Origin: CAZTQN01 sp964615765
GTDB lineage: Bacteria; Planctomycetota; Phycisphaerae; Phycisphaerales; UBA1924
Length of the DNA: 64,000 bases
Assembly (NCBI GenBank): GCA_964615765.1
Contig: CAZTQN010000002.1
Location: forward strand, 62,001 to 126,000
Direction of reading: 5' to 3'
The notes under the pieces were generated by a model. That model saw nothing but the letters and a program-made list of their open reading frames with translations. It had not been told where the DNA came from and ran no database searches. Both the position numbers and the translations under genes were made by a program. Positions 8,928-17,746 of the stretch are shown piece after piece. How positions within the stretch are numbered: position 1 is the stretch's first letter; each line of letters begins with the position of its first letter.

Positions 8928-10228
8928 GCGTGTGTGCCGACGCCGTGCAGCGGGAACCGCTCGCACAGCGACCGCACCTCCCGCTTGACGCCCGCGAGGG
9001 CCGCCTCGTCGCCGCGCGACGTCAGGGCCCGGTCGATCCACCCGGCCAGCAGCGCCATCTCGCTCCGCCCCAGCCCGCGCGTCGTCACCGCGGGCGTGCC
9101 CAGGCGGATCCCGCTGGTCACCTTCGGCGGACGCGGGTCGTCCGGCACGCCGTTCTTGTTGCACACGATCCCCGCCTTGCCCAGCCAGACCTCGGCGTCG
9201 GCGCCCGTCAGGTCGGCGCTCTTGGCCCGCAGGTCGACGAGCATGAGGTGGTTGTCCGTCCCGCCGCTGGTGATGCGATAGCCGTGCTGCGTCAGGCTCG
9301 TCGCAAGGGCCTTGGCGTTGTCGACCACGTTGCGGGCGTAGGTCTTGAACTCCGGCCGCAGCGCCTCGCCGAAGGCGATCGCCTTCGCGGCGATCACGTG
9401 CATCAGCGGCCCGCCCTGCGTCCCGGGGAAGACGGCCCGGTTGATCTTCTTGATGAGCTCGTCGTCGCTGGTCAGGATCAGCCCGCCACGCGGCCCGCGC
9501 AGCGTCTTGTGCGTCGTCGTCGTCACCACGTGCGCGTGCGGGAAGGGCGAGGGGTGCACGCCCCCGGCGATCAGCCCGGCGATGTGGGCCACGTCCGCCA
9601 CCAGCAGCGCCCCGCACGCGTCGGCGATCTCGCGGAACCGCTTGAAGTCGATCACGCGCGGGTACGCGGAGTACCCGCACATCACCACCTTGGGCTTGTG
9701 CTCCAGGCACACCTTCATCGCCGCGTCGTAGTCGATCTGCTCGAACTGCGGGTGGTCCTTGGCGTAGTGCAGCGGGTAGTGCACCGGCTTGTGGTACGTG
9801 CCGGAGAAGTTCAGCGACATCCCGTGCGACAGGTGCCCGCCGTCTTTCAGCACGAGCGACGCGAACGTGTCCCCCGGCTTCATCAGCGCCATGAACACGG
9901 CGGTGTTGGCCTGAGCGCCCGAGTGCGGCTGCACGTTGGCGTACTTGCAGCCGAACAGCTTGCACGCCCGCTCGATCGCGGTCGACTCCACCTGGTCGTG
10001 GAACTCGCACCCGCCGTAGTACCGCGCCCCCGGGTACCCCTCGGCGTACTTGTTCGTCAGGCACGTGCCCATCGCGTGCATGACGGCGGGCGAGACGTGG
10101 TTCTCGCTGGCAATCAGCTCCAGCGTGTGCTCCTGCCGATCGCCCTCGAGCGCGATCAGGTCCGCGATCGCCGGGTCCTGAGCGCGGATCAGATCCAGCA
10201 CGTTGGCCGTTGTGTCGTCGATATCCAT
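8924..10228 (-). CDS. glyA: serine hydroxymethyltransferase
   Basis: Full-length cytosolic enzyme that interconverts serine and glycine with tetrahydrofolate. Landmarks: LELIASENHVSPAV near the N-terminus, TNKYAEGYPGARYYGG, the HSGAQAN loop, VADVAHIAGLIAGG, and the PLP-binding THKTLRGPRGG with the Schiff-base lysine at residue 241. The length (434 residues) is normal. I take the ATG at 10226-10228; a GTG two codons upstream (10232-10234) is the alternative. No Shine-Dalgarno is present, but a TATCCT box lies 8 bases before the ATG. It is translationally coupled to the downstream methyltransferase. Confidence 0.96.
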   Translation of the reverse strand: MDIDDTTANVLDLIRAQDPAIADLIALEGDRQEHTLELIASENHVSPAVMHAMGTCLTNKYAEGYPGARYYGGCEFHDQVESTAIERACKLFGCKYANVQPHSGAQANTAVFMALMKPGDTFASLVLKDGGHLSHGMSLNFSGTYHKPVHYPLHYAKDHPQFEQIDYDAAMKVCLEHKPKVVMCGYSAYPRVIDFKRFREIADACGALLVADVAHIAGLIAGGVHPSPFPHAHVVTTTTHKTLRGPRGGLILTSDDELIKKINRAVFPGTQGGPLMHVIAAKAIAFGEALRPEFKTYARNVVDNAKALATSLTQHGYRITSGGTDNHLMLVDLRAKSADLTGADAEVWLGKAGIVCNKNGVPDDPRPPKVTSGIRLGTPAVTTRGLGRSEMALLAGWIDRALTSRGDEAALAGVKREVRSLCERFPLHGVGTHA

Positions 10229-10236
10229 GGGCACAA

Positions 10237-10242
10237 AGGATA
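10237..10242 (-). promoter_or_regulatory. putative -10 box of glyA, very short leader
   Basis: Reads TATCCT on the minus strand and ends 8 bases before the glyA ATG. With normal -10 to start spacing the transcript would begin within two or three bases of the start codon. No convincing -35 box is seen. Confidence 0.35.
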
Positions 10243-10267
10243 GGGGCTCGCGGCGTATCCGGTTGGA

Positions 10268-11167
10268 CTAGGGCAGCAGTTGACCGAATCGCGGCATCAG
10301 TTCCGGACTGACCCGAAGCGCCACGCACATCGCGCCCAGGAAACCGATCAACACCATCGTTCCGGTCACCCGGTGAGCATGGTCCAGCCGCAGGTAGGTT
10401 CGGGTAAACGCCAGCCACCACCTCCACGCGAGCACCGCAAACCCCGCCAGCGACAACGGCAAGCCGACCCACCACCATTGGTAATGAACCATGTTCTGGC
10501 CCCACACAGTCCAGACCACACCGAGCACCATCACCATCACCAGCCACGGCAGAAAGCAGACTGCCCCGCGCACCAGGTGCACCGCCTTGACCTTGGCCTT
10601 CGACATCGTCTCGACCAACGCCAAGTACGGGAGTGGAATAAGCGCGCCCCACATGATCAGCAGTAACGTGGTCGCCGGAACACTATTGATCAATGGTGAT
10701 CCATCAACGTACACATACGGCTGGACCACGCAGATCTCGACCAGCGTCCAGTTCACGAAAGGCGCCGGGCCCGCCGGCGCGAACCGCCCGACCCACAACT
10801 GATCCCAGTTCAACTGGACGGCCGCCGCCACCGCGAGACCGTGAAGAGCCCCCAGAAGCAGCGCCGCAAGCACCAGCACCCGCCCGAGCCGGATGGGCGC
10901 CGCCAGCGGCATCCACCGCCAGAACGCCGGGCGAAGGGCCAGCGCCCATGTTCGGACAAACGTCCGTGCCAGTCGCTCCGCCGGCGCATGCTCGAACGAC
11001 CACCGCGGCGAGACCCGCTCCGGCCGCACCACGTCGACCCAGTCGAACTCCAGCCCGCACTCGCTGCACGTCCCACGAACCGGGCAGGACTCCCGCCAGG
11101 TGCTGATCGTGCCACGCTGGTCATACCCGCACCGCGGACAGGTCGCGTCGCTGCGCCGCTCGCCCAT
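10268..11167 (-). CDS. zinc-ribbon membrane protein, paralogue A
   Basis: A 299-residue protein starting MGERRSDATCPRCGYDQRG. The first 40 residues form a zinc ribbon (CPRCGYD ... CPVRGTCSECGLEFDW), then an amphipathic linker and about five or six hydrophobic segments. The in-frame codons upstream (TTG and GTG starts) lie in a hairpin-forming stretch, so the ATG just before the ribbon is preferred. It shares ribbon sequence and layout with the next gene at 11234, and both are on the minus strand, so they look like a tandem duplication. Role unknown. Confidence 0.68.
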   Translation of the reverse strand: MGERRSDATCPRCGYDQRGTISTWRESCPVRGTCSECGLEFDWVDVVRPERVSPRWSFEHAPAERLARTFVRTWALALRPAFWRWMPLAAPIRLGRVLVLAALLLGALHGLAVAAAVQLNWDQLWVGRFAPAGPAPFVNWTLVEICVVQPYVYVDGSPLINSVPATTLLLIMWGALIPLPYLALVETMSKAKVKAVHLVRGAVCFLPWLVMVMVLGVVWTVWGQNMVHYQWWWVGLPLSLAGFAVLAWRWWLAFTRTYLRLDHAHRVTGTMVLIGFLGAMCVALRVSPELMPRFGQLLP

Positions 11168-11233
11168 GCTCTTGCGTAGTGCATCATCCTTCAAAGGATG
11201 CACAAAGTTCAAACTTCATCGCGGGCCCGGCCT

Positions 11234-12292
11234 TCACCCCATCAACAAATACGCCCACCACGCCGTCGCCACGCCCGACAGCACCGCGGGCACCGCCAGC
11301 ACCATCCACACCATCCACGCCCGCCGAACGCCCCACCCGCGCCGCAGCACCACCAGCCACCACACCAGACTCCACCCCACCAGCCCCATCACCAGCAGCG
11401 GCTCCGGAAAGTCGCTCAGACGCACCGGCTGGGCCGTGTTCCCGCCCCACCGCCCCATCGCCCCCCCGCCACGCCACTGGAACGACACCTGCACCATCAG
11501 GACCACGTTCCGCACCGCGCGGAACACCGCGAGGGCCGGGATCCACGCCAGCCCGTACACCGCGGCCCGCCACACGTGCCCGCTGTGCACGCCCACCGCC
11601 CGCCGCGCTGAAGGCAGGATCAGCACGAGCAGCGTGAACATCGCCTGCGTGCCGATCGTGAGCCAGACCGCCGCGGGCCAATCGCGCAGCATGGGCGTCA
11701 CCAGCCCCGCCGCCCCGGGCCCGAACGCCGTCCGCGGCACAACCACCACCGGATACCCCAGCGCACTGACGGCGTACCCGATCCAGTCATTGAGCGACAC
11801 CGCGGGCGGCCCGCCGGGCCCGAACCGCCCGCCCGCCGCCCGTGCGTTGAGCACCACCGCCCATCGCGCAAAGCCGAGCCCCGCCGCGACCAGGTGAGCC
11901 GCCCCAAGGGTCAGCATCAGCCACACGATCCAGCGTCGCGGGCGGATCGCGTGATCAACGCTCAGCCGGCGCCACAGCGTCATCGTCAGCGCCCACCACA
12001 GCGTGCGCCACGCGGTGGTCGTCAGCCGCCGCCACCAGTACACCCGCCCGGCGAGCCCGGACCGCCCGCCGCTCCCCGCTCCGCCGCCGCGCTCGCGCGG
12101 CGCCGGGTCATGCTCGATGAACCCGGCGAGCACGCGCCGCTCAGGGTGCAGCACGTCCGTCCACGCAAAGTCATGCCCGCACTCGCTGCAAGTGCCACGC
12201 ACCGGGCAACTGGTCGACTGCGGATCGTCCGCCCAGACGCTGACCGCGCCGGACAGGTCATATCCGCAGCGGGCGCAGACGGGTGACGGCAT
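11234..12292 (-). CDS. zinc-ribbon membrane protein, paralogue B
   Basis: A 352-residue protein starting MPSPVCARCGYDLSG, with CPVRGTCSECGHDFAW next; these signatures align closely with the protein at 10268. About six hydrophobic segments follow. No Shine-Dalgarno is found before the ATG, but TACCCT ends five bases upstream, as in other candidate leaderless genes here. The gene for the secreted protein at 12308 ends 15 bases upstream, so read-through from that gene is also possible. Function unknown. Confidence 0.68.
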   Translation of the reverse strand: MPSPVCARCGYDLSGAVSVWADDPQSTSCPVRGTCSECGHDFAWTDVLHPERRVLAGFIEHDPAPRERGGGAGSGGRSGLAGRVYWWRRLTTTAWRTLWWALTMTLWRRLSVDHAIRPRRWIVWLMLTLGAAHLVAAGLGFARWAVVLNARAAGGRFGPGGPPAVSLNDWIGYAVSALGYPVVVVPRTAFGPGAAGLVTPMLRDWPAAVWLTIGTQAMFTLLVLILPSARRAVGVHSGHVWRAAVYGLAWIPALAVFRAVRNVVLMVQVSFQWRGGGAMGRWGGNTAQPVRLSDFPEPLLVMGLVGWSLVWWLVVLRRGWGVRRAWMVWMVLAVPAVLSGVATAWWAYLLMG

Positions 12293-12297
12293 GGCCG

Positions 12298-12303
12298 AGG
12301 GTA
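12298..12303 (-). promoter_or_regulatory. putative -10 box, leaderless start of the gene at 11234
   Basis: TACCCT on the minus strand, five bases before the ATG at 12290-12292. One of a recurrent set in this window. Confidence 0.35.
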
Positions 12304-12307
12304 GCAA

Positions 12308-13375
12308 TCACCTGCGAAACACCAGCCGCTTGAACGCATAGCCGATCGCGAGCACGGCGGTAAGTCCGAGCAGCCAAGGCCCGGGATAGGTCGCCGCACT
12401 CGAGCCCGCGGCGTTCAGCACGCGCCCGGCACGGCGCGCCAGCGTCTCCGGGGGCGGTGGAGGCAGCCGACCGGATAAGTACCGCTCGTACCGGCTCGGC
12501 TCGACCGACTTGCGCTCCTCCGCCGTCGCGAGCCGAAAGCCTGAGTAGTTGGCGATCTCGGCGACGACGGGATAAGGCCCGTATTCTGCTGGCCCCTTCT
12601 CGATCCACTTAACTTCCCGCGCCGGAAACCGAGCCGGGAACACCCCTTCCGCCAGCACGCCGGGGTACTCCAGCCGGATTATGCCCCCGCGATCCAGCCG
12701 GACACGAACTTTCGCCATCGCTCCCGAGCGATCAATCCACGCTGTGAAGCCCTCGATCTCCGAAGAAACCACGCGCAGGTCTCCGTCCCGCGTGATCTTC
12801 AGATCCGAAGCCTCGGCGAGCGTGCGTGCGGTATGTCGCGCGAGCGTGATGTACGACTGCTTGACCCACTCCAAGCGGTGAGTCCACTCGCCCGATCGGA
12901 TGCGAGCGCGATCAGCGTTGAAGTCGTCCGGGAAACGATCGATCGATGCTGCTGTCGGATAGATGTCACCGACACCGTGACGCGGCACCTCGTACTCGGG
13001 GCCCCATAGCTCGCGCACCTCGCGGTTGCGCATGTCCGGTGTCCCAAACAAAAATCGCTCGAATCGCAAAACGTGTTCAGAGTCGCGGACAATCCATCGC
13101 CGGTACACGACCTTGACAAAGTCGACACCGAACTCTTCATTGCGCACGCGCACCACGACGCCTTCGGGCTGCAGTTCAATCCTCCGAATGTTCTCTTCCA
13201 GGATGCCGCTGTGTACCTCGGCTTCGACGTAGTAGCTCACGTCCTTGACGTGCGCCTCGGCGAGCGCTCGAACGGCGTCTTGCGCGGATTCGCTCGGTGC
13301 CTGCGCACGACTCGTCGACGCCGTCAGCGCCAACACGCAGGCCACCCGAAGAAATCCAAGACAGTTGTGCGTCAT
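12308..13375 (-). CDS. secreted, C-terminally anchored protein of unknown function
   Basis: A 355-residue protein. Starting at the ATG at 13375 gives a clean signal peptide (THNCLGFLRVACVLALT then TSRAQA); the longer frame would bury it. The body is beta-rich and charged with no motif I know; residues about 325-350 form a single hydrophobic helix followed by KRLVFRR, so the protein is probably held in the inner membrane with the bulk outside. No Shine-Dalgarno is evident. It is divergent from the pseudopilin at 13554. Confidence 0.6.
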   Translation of the reverse strand: MTHNCLGFLRVACVLALTASTSRAQAPSESAQDAVRALAEAHVKDVSYYVEAEVHSGILEENIRRIELQPEGVVVRVRNEEFGVDFVKVVYRRWIVRDSEHVLRFERFLFGTPDMRNREVRELWGPEYEVPRHGVGDIYPTAASIDRFPDDFNADRARIRSGEWTHRLEWVKQSYITLARHTARTLAEASDLKITRDGDLRVVSSEIEGFTAWIDRSGAMAKVRVRLDRGGIIRLEYPGVLAEGVFPARFPAREVKWIEKGPAEYGPYPVVAEIANYSGFRLATAEERKSVEPSRYERYLSGRLPPPPPETLARRAGRVLNAAGSSAATYPGPWLLGLTAVLAIGYAFKRLVFRR

Positions 13376-13524
13376 CGCTGTCGTGATTGCCTGCGGGCAG
13401 TCGTCGTCGACGCGAGGCAATCGCCCCGTCGAACGCCGAGAACGAGCAGGTTGCGGATCATGTGAACCTTCCTGGACCCCATCGCGTACCAGAGGAGTCG
13501 ACGATGGGCCGCACTCATCCCGTT

Positions 13525-13547
13525 TTGATCAAGATAACTCTGATCAA
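13525..13547. promoter_or_regulatory. TTGATCA-N9-TGATCAA inverted repeat before the pseudopilin
   Basis: Two 7-base arms (13525-13531 and 13541-13547) form a perfect inverted repeat whose right arm ends six bases before the ATG at 13554. This AT-rich palindrome stands out in GC-rich DNA; it may be an operator or a hairpin in the leader. Confidence 0.45.
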
Positions 13548-13553
13548 CAAGAG

Positions 13554-14336
13554 ATGCAATCACGACCATCAACATTTACACATCGCGCACTGACCATCGT
13601 CGAGTTGCTGGTGACACTCACCATAATCGGGGTCCTGCTCACGCTCGCCGTGCCCGCGGCACGCCGCGTTCGCACAGAAGCCGCACGTGTGAAACAAATC
13701 TCCTTTGCCGCCTCCATCGCCGGAGCCGTGTCCGCTTACGCCGCGAGCCACGCCGACGCGCCCCCGGTCCTGTTCTCAACCCCAGACGCCTGGCCCGAAC
13801 CCGCACAAACATTGGCCATCGACGGCGAACAGTGGTCCGGCTGGTGGTGGTCCAATCCGCGCATGTTCTTTCTTGCCTTTGATCCGCAACTTCCCGCCGA
13901 AGTTCTGCTGGGCGAGCACGCCGTCGGCGGTGCTCACCGACCGATCGCTCTCAACCGCGGCCCCTCCTTCTACATAACCCCCTGGTCGCTCAGCGGAGCG
14001 TTGTACGCCGCGCCCGAGTACTTCGTCCCCGAGCGGCAGGCCCCGCTCAAGGGCTGGCGAGCGCAAGCACTCTCCGAGATTTCACAGCCGAGCAACAAAG
14101 GCCTTGTCGAGCAGTTCGTCGCGCCGCCCACACGCGTCGGGCCCGCACAACCCGGCGATGTGCCCACCCATCAGTACATCGGCTGGGCCGACGGCTCGGC
14201 GAATCGTCAACTCATCCGCGCCCTCAATCGCACCGTTCGCAACCGCTTCGCCCCGTGGGGCGACCCGGGCGGCGATCCTTGGGGCCCGCCGGGCATCAGC
14301 AACACGCACTGGGGCGTAAAGGGTCTGGACCGCTAG
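13554..14336 (+). CDS. pseudopilin-like protein with atypical processing site
   Basis: A 260-residue protein with a class III (prepilin) signal: a short leader, then LTIVELLVTLTIIGVLLTL, where Glu at +5 and the hydrophobic helix are typical. The residue before the cut is Ala (HRA/LTIVELL) instead of the usual Gly. The rest is a globular domain rich in Trp and Pro with no H-X9-DG signature. The start at 13554 gives the normal short leader; GAG lies just before it. It is expected to be cut by a prepilin peptidase and to sit in the inner membrane or a pseudopilus. No secretion genes are nearby. Confidence 0.68.
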   Translation: MQSRPSTFTHRALTIVELLVTLTIIGVLLTLAVPAARRVRTEAARVKQISFAASIAGAVSAYAASHADAPPVLFSTPDAWPEPAQTLAIDGEQWSGWWWSNPRMFFLAFDPQLPAEVLLGEHAVGGAHRPIALNRGPSFYITPWSLSGALYAAPEYFVPERQAPLKGWRAQALSEISQPSNKGLVEQFVAPPTRVGPAQPGDVPTHQYIGWADGSANRQLIRALNRTVRNRFAPWGDPGGDPWGPPGISNTHWGVKGLDR

Positions 14337-14345
14337 CGCGTCGGC

Positions 14346-15359
14346 TTACCCGCCGCTGAGCGCCACCGCACGCTCCGCCAGCCCGCTCGCCGTCATCGAC
14401 TCGCCCAAGTCGATCGGCACGTACACGCCGCGCTCGTGGTCGCTGTTGAGCACCGCGGCTTGTTCGCTCAGCACCAGCGTCCCCTCCGGCGCCTTCTCGT
14501 GCCCGAGCACGAACAGGTCGATCCCCCACCGCTCGCCGAGCGTGCGGATCTGCGCTTCGGTCTGGCCGCGTCCCCACACCATCATGTGGGCCGAGCCGAC
14601 CCGCGCCGTGTAATCCCGCGCTTCCAAGGCCCGCTCGAGCACACCGGGCTCGAACGCGTCCGCCGCGCGGCTCATCGTTTCCGGGCTCGGCAGCGAGTGC
14701 GCGCACAGCACGCGCCGCTCCACGCCGTGCTCGCCCGCGCCCGCGAACACCACCGCCAGCGGCAGGCTCATCACCAGTTCCCGCACCGCCGCCCGCACGT
14801 CGTCCGCGCGATCGTCGAACGTCGCGTCCAGCGCTTCATCAAACGCCTGGTTGCACCGCACGCCGTCTTTCGCGACCTGCTGCCCCGTCGCCTGCGCCAG
14901 CTCGTGATTCGCGAGCAGCACGTGCACGAACTCCGGGTGCTCGGCCTTCAACGCCGCGGCCCGGGCCAGCACGCGGTAGGAAAAGTCCATCCCGTTGGTC
15001 AGCCGCTCGCCGTGAATCAGTTCGTGCAGCGTGAGATGACTCACCCCCGCGCCATCCACCTCGCTTAACGCGCCGCCGCCCGAGCCGTCGTCGGCCGGCG
15101 GCTCCAAACCCGCCGCGCGGCACAGCCGCATCAGGTGCAGCGGATGGTCGTGCAGATCGCCGGTCGCGATCAGCCGCCCGCCCGCCGTGCCCCGGTCCGC
15201 CGGGCTGACGCGCACGAGTTCAATCGACCCGGCTCCGGCCCGGCGGCACGCCGCATCTCGACAGGCCTGCGCGCCACGCCGCAGCGCGTCGATGACCGCG
15301 TCCGCGTCGCGCAGATCCAGTTCGGCAAAGACGCGTGACGCCGCCCGACGCGTGCTCAT
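14346..15359 (-). CDS. calcineurin-like metallophosphatase paired with a protein kinase
   Basis: A 337-residue protein with the metallophosphoesterase pattern: GDLHDH (Asp68, His70), a long inserted region, LLANHELAQ (GNHE-like, Gly replaced by Ala), and later metal-binding histidines including VLCAHSLP and VLGHEKAP. These fit a PPP-like serine/threonine phosphatase better than a nuclease. Its ATG overlaps the TGA of the upstream kinase gene (15356-15359), so both are made together. I infer that it may reverse that kinase or act on the same substrates; nothing in the sequence proves this. Confidence 0.75.
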   Translation of the reverse strand: MSTRRAASRVFAELDLRDADAVIDALRRGAQACRDAACRRAGAGSIELVRVSPADRGTAGGRLIATGDLHDHPLHLMRLCRAAGLEPPADDGSGGGALSEVDGAGVSHLTLHELIHGERLTNGMDFSYRVLARAAALKAEHPEFVHVLLANHELAQATGQQVAKDGVRCNQAFDEALDATFDDRADDVRAAVRELVMSLPLAVVFAGAGEHGVERRVLCAHSLPSPETMSRAADAFEPGVLERALEARDYTARVGSAHMMVWGRGQTEAQIRTLGERWGIDLFVLGHEKAPEGTLVLSEQAAVLNSDHERGVYVPIDLGESMTASGLAERAVALSGG

Positions 15360-16486
15360 GACCGCTTCGAAGGCGGCTGGTTGGAATCCGGCGAGTTGCC
15401 GAGTTCCTGTTCGTCGAGCCCGGTCTGCCGGAGCTCGTCCACGCCGTCCAGCCCGGGCCCCGGATCGATCGGCGGCACACCCGGCTTCCGCCGCGGGCGA
15501 CTCACCCCGGCCGTCACGCCCGACCCGCTCCCGCCCTTGGAGCCCGACGCACCGCGCGAGCCGCCCTTGGACCCGCCCGATTCGTCACCGCCCCCGCGCG
15601 AGCCGCCGCTGCCCCCCGAGCTCCCGCCCAGCCGGCGCGTCGCCAGCAGGCGGCTGCGGATCAGGTTCAGCCGGTCGGCGACCAGTTCCATGTTCGGGCG
15701 CGCGTCGGGGTCGATCTCGACGCAGTCCATGATCAGTTCGCCCAGCGTCTCGGGCACCTTCGGGTTCAGGTCCCGGATGTGCTTGGGCCGCGGGATCATC
15801 TTGTCATCCAGCGTCCCCAGCAGCGAGTCTTCCTTCCCCAGCGCGCTCGGCACGTACTGGTTGGTGAAAATCCAGTACATCGCGGCGCCGAGGTTGTACA
15901 CGTCGGTCTTCGGCGTGATCGCCCGCCGGTGCACCTGCTCGGGCGCGATGTAGTCCGGCGTGCCCTGGATCCGCTGCTTGACCGTCCCGATCTTGCACGA
16001 CTGCCCGAGATCGATGATCTTCGCGTGCATCTGATCGTCAACGATCACGTTGTTCGGCTTCATGTCCGCATGGACAAAGCCGGCCCCGTGCATCTCCGCC
16101 AGCCCCTGGGCCACCTGCTCGAACACGAACAGCGCGTCCTCGAACGTCTTCGGGCGGCTGACCTCGCAGCTCACCCCGTCCACCAGTTCCATCACCAGCC
16201 ACAGCTCGCTCGTCCCGCCCAGCAGGCTCTCGCGCTTGCGGATCACCTTCTCGATCCGGCGGACCTTGTCGCTGTTGATCTTGCTGGCGACCAGGTACTC
16301 CTGCTCGGCCTGGTCGATGAACCGCTGGTCCTTGTCCGTCTCCTTCACGACGTGCTTCAGGGCCCAGACCTGCTTGGTCTTGGGGTCCTGCACGACGTAG
16401 ATCACCGACGCCGCACCGCGGCCGAGCTCCTTCAGGACCTTGAAGCCCTCGACGATGTCGCCGGGTTGTTTGGTTTCAAGCGGCAC
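15356..16486 (-). CDS. serine/threonine protein kinase, non-RD type
   Basis: A cytoplasmic kinase of 376 residues from a GTG at 16484-16486 (the frame stays open to 16717 but without sensible upstream sequence). Motifs: glycine loop ELGRGAASV (20-28), ATP-binding Lys44 in ALKHV, catalytic loop HADMKPNNV with Asp141, metal-binding Asp159 in DLGQS, and the APEQV motif. The catalytic Asp is preceded by Ala instead of Arg and the DFG is DLG, so it is a non-RD kinase. After the kinase domain comes a Gly/Ser/Lys-rich tail (about 285-330) and a Pro-rich end; there is no membrane segment. It is translationally coupled to the phosphatase at 14346. Confidence 0.88.
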   Translation of the reverse strand: MPLETKQPGDIVEGFKVLKELGRGAASVIYVVQDPKTKQVWALKHVVKETDKDQRFIDQAEQEYLVASKINSDKVRRIEKVIRKRESLLGGTSELWLVMELVDGVSCEVSRPKTFEDALFVFEQVAQGLAEMHGAGFVHADMKPNNVIVDDQMHAKIIDLGQSCKIGTVKQRIQGTPDYIAPEQVHRRAITPKTDVYNLGAAMYWIFTNQYVPSALGKEDSLLGTLDDKMIPRPKHIRDLNPKVPETLGELIMDCVEIDPDARPNMELVADRLNLIRSRLLATRRLGGSSGGSGGSRGGGDESGGSKGGSRGASGSKGGSGSGVTAGVSRPRRKPGVPPIDPGPGLDGVDELRQTGLDEQELGNSPDSNQPPSKRS

Positions 16487-16789
16487 GAAGGGCTCTTTCG
16501 GAGTCGGAACCTGGCAGGTGGAAGCGCGGCGCGATAAGACCCGGGAGAGTACCAACCCCAAGCGGGGTCGGCGAGCGACTCCGGGGCGATCGGCGTCCGA
16601 CCAAAGCCCGAAAGTCTCCCGCACCGGGTGACCCCGCGACGACGTCGGCAACCAACGGCACCCCGGGGGGCAGAGTATCGACCGGTCCGGCGCGCGGTTC
16701 CACGCGCCGGTCGCCACCTTGGGCGTCCCGGCGAGAGATATACGGCGCGCGACCGCCCGCCCGGCCGCCTCATTCCGAAATTTGTCCGG
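16487..16789. other. noncoding region between amidase and kinase genes
   Basis: About 300 bases upstream of the kinase GTG. It contains an 8-bp hairpin (ccggcgcg/cgcgccgg near 16688-16710) and a TATATC sequence on the minus strand near 16738-16743 that might be a -10 box. Frames that cross it look like shadows; I see no gene. Confidence 0.4.
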
Positions 16790-17503
16790 TTATCCGCCCA
16801 CGCCGCGGACCACGTGCTCCGGGAACAGCCGCCCGGGGTCCGACACGCCCGGGGCGATGTCCGAGTGCAGGTACACCCGATCGCTCGGGATGTTCAGCTG
16901 CCGACGCAGCGATTCGACCAGCACCGTGAGCTGCTGGATCTGGGCCGGCGTAAACGCGCGGCGGTCGCCGTCGCCCACCAGGCAGATCGAGATCGCGTGC
17001 AGGTTGTACCACTCCCCGCCCGGGCCCGCGACGTGCGCCCCGGGAAGCTGGTCCAGCCAGCGGAACCCGATGTGCACCTGCCCGTCGTCCATCCCCGACC
17101 CGTTGCCGACGATGAAGTGATGCCCCAGCCCGCGGATGCCCCGCGTCTCGTGCTCCCGCGCGATCGAGAGCGGCGAGCCGATCATCGAACCCGAGTGGTG
17201 TACCACAATCGCCTGCCACCGCTGGGTATCCAGCGGGACGTGCGTCTGCGTCACCGGATCGACCCGCTGGCCCGCCGTCGGAGCCACGCCGATCGTCGTC
17301 GCCGCCGCCAGCGGCGACAGGCTCAGCCCGTCGGCCCGCGGGGCCGGCTTGCCGTCCAGCAGGAACAGCATCCCGCCGGCGAGCGTCATCGCCGCCATGA
17401 AGGAAATCCAGACGATCTGGGCACGCGTGGCGCCGCCGGCAGCGACCGGGGTCTTCGCGGGTGCGGTGCGTCGGGATGTTTGCGGGCGGCGTCGAGTTGG
17501 CAT
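16790..17503 (-). CDS. N-acetylmuramoyl-L-alanine amidase (PGRP/AmiD family)
   Basis: A 237-residue membrane-anchored enzyme that cleaves the bond between N-acetylmuramic acid and the stem peptide. A basic N-terminus is followed by one hydrophobic helix (about 30-50), then an Amidase_2 domain with zinc ligands in VVHHSG (His102) and LHSDIAPGVSDPG (His213), plus GHHFIVGNGSG in between. The size is normal for a single amidase domain with an anchor. It is followed on the same strand by the kinase gene after 303 bases. It probably takes part in wall turnover. Confidence 0.85.
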   Translation of the reverse strand: MPTRRRPQTSRRTAPAKTPVAAGGATRAQIVWISFMAAMTLAGGMLFLLDGKPAPRADGLSLSPLAAATTIGVAPTAGQRVDPVTQTHVPLDTQRWQAIVVHHSGSMIGSPLSIAREHETRGIRGLGHHFIVGNGSGMDDGQVHIGFRWLDQLPGAHVAGPGGEWYNLHAISICLVGDGDRRAFTPAQIQQLTVLVESLRRQLNIPSDRVYLHSDIAPGVSDPGRLFPEHVVRGVGG

Positions 17504-17746
17504 GGCGTCAGGCTCGGCAGTTCAACTATACAACTCCGATCGGCGATGCGTGCGCTCTCGCTTCGCAAAATCGCGCAACATCCTGACTCCGCGCGGGGAT
17601 CCCTGCTCCGGGGTCCGCACACCCGGCATCGATTGCCCCGTCCGCGCCACCGCTCCGTTTATTCGGACAGCCCCCACGTCCAGATCACACGCACCGGGAC
17701 CTTTTCCCCGTTGACCCTCAACATTGCCCTGCCGCCGCCCGCCCCG

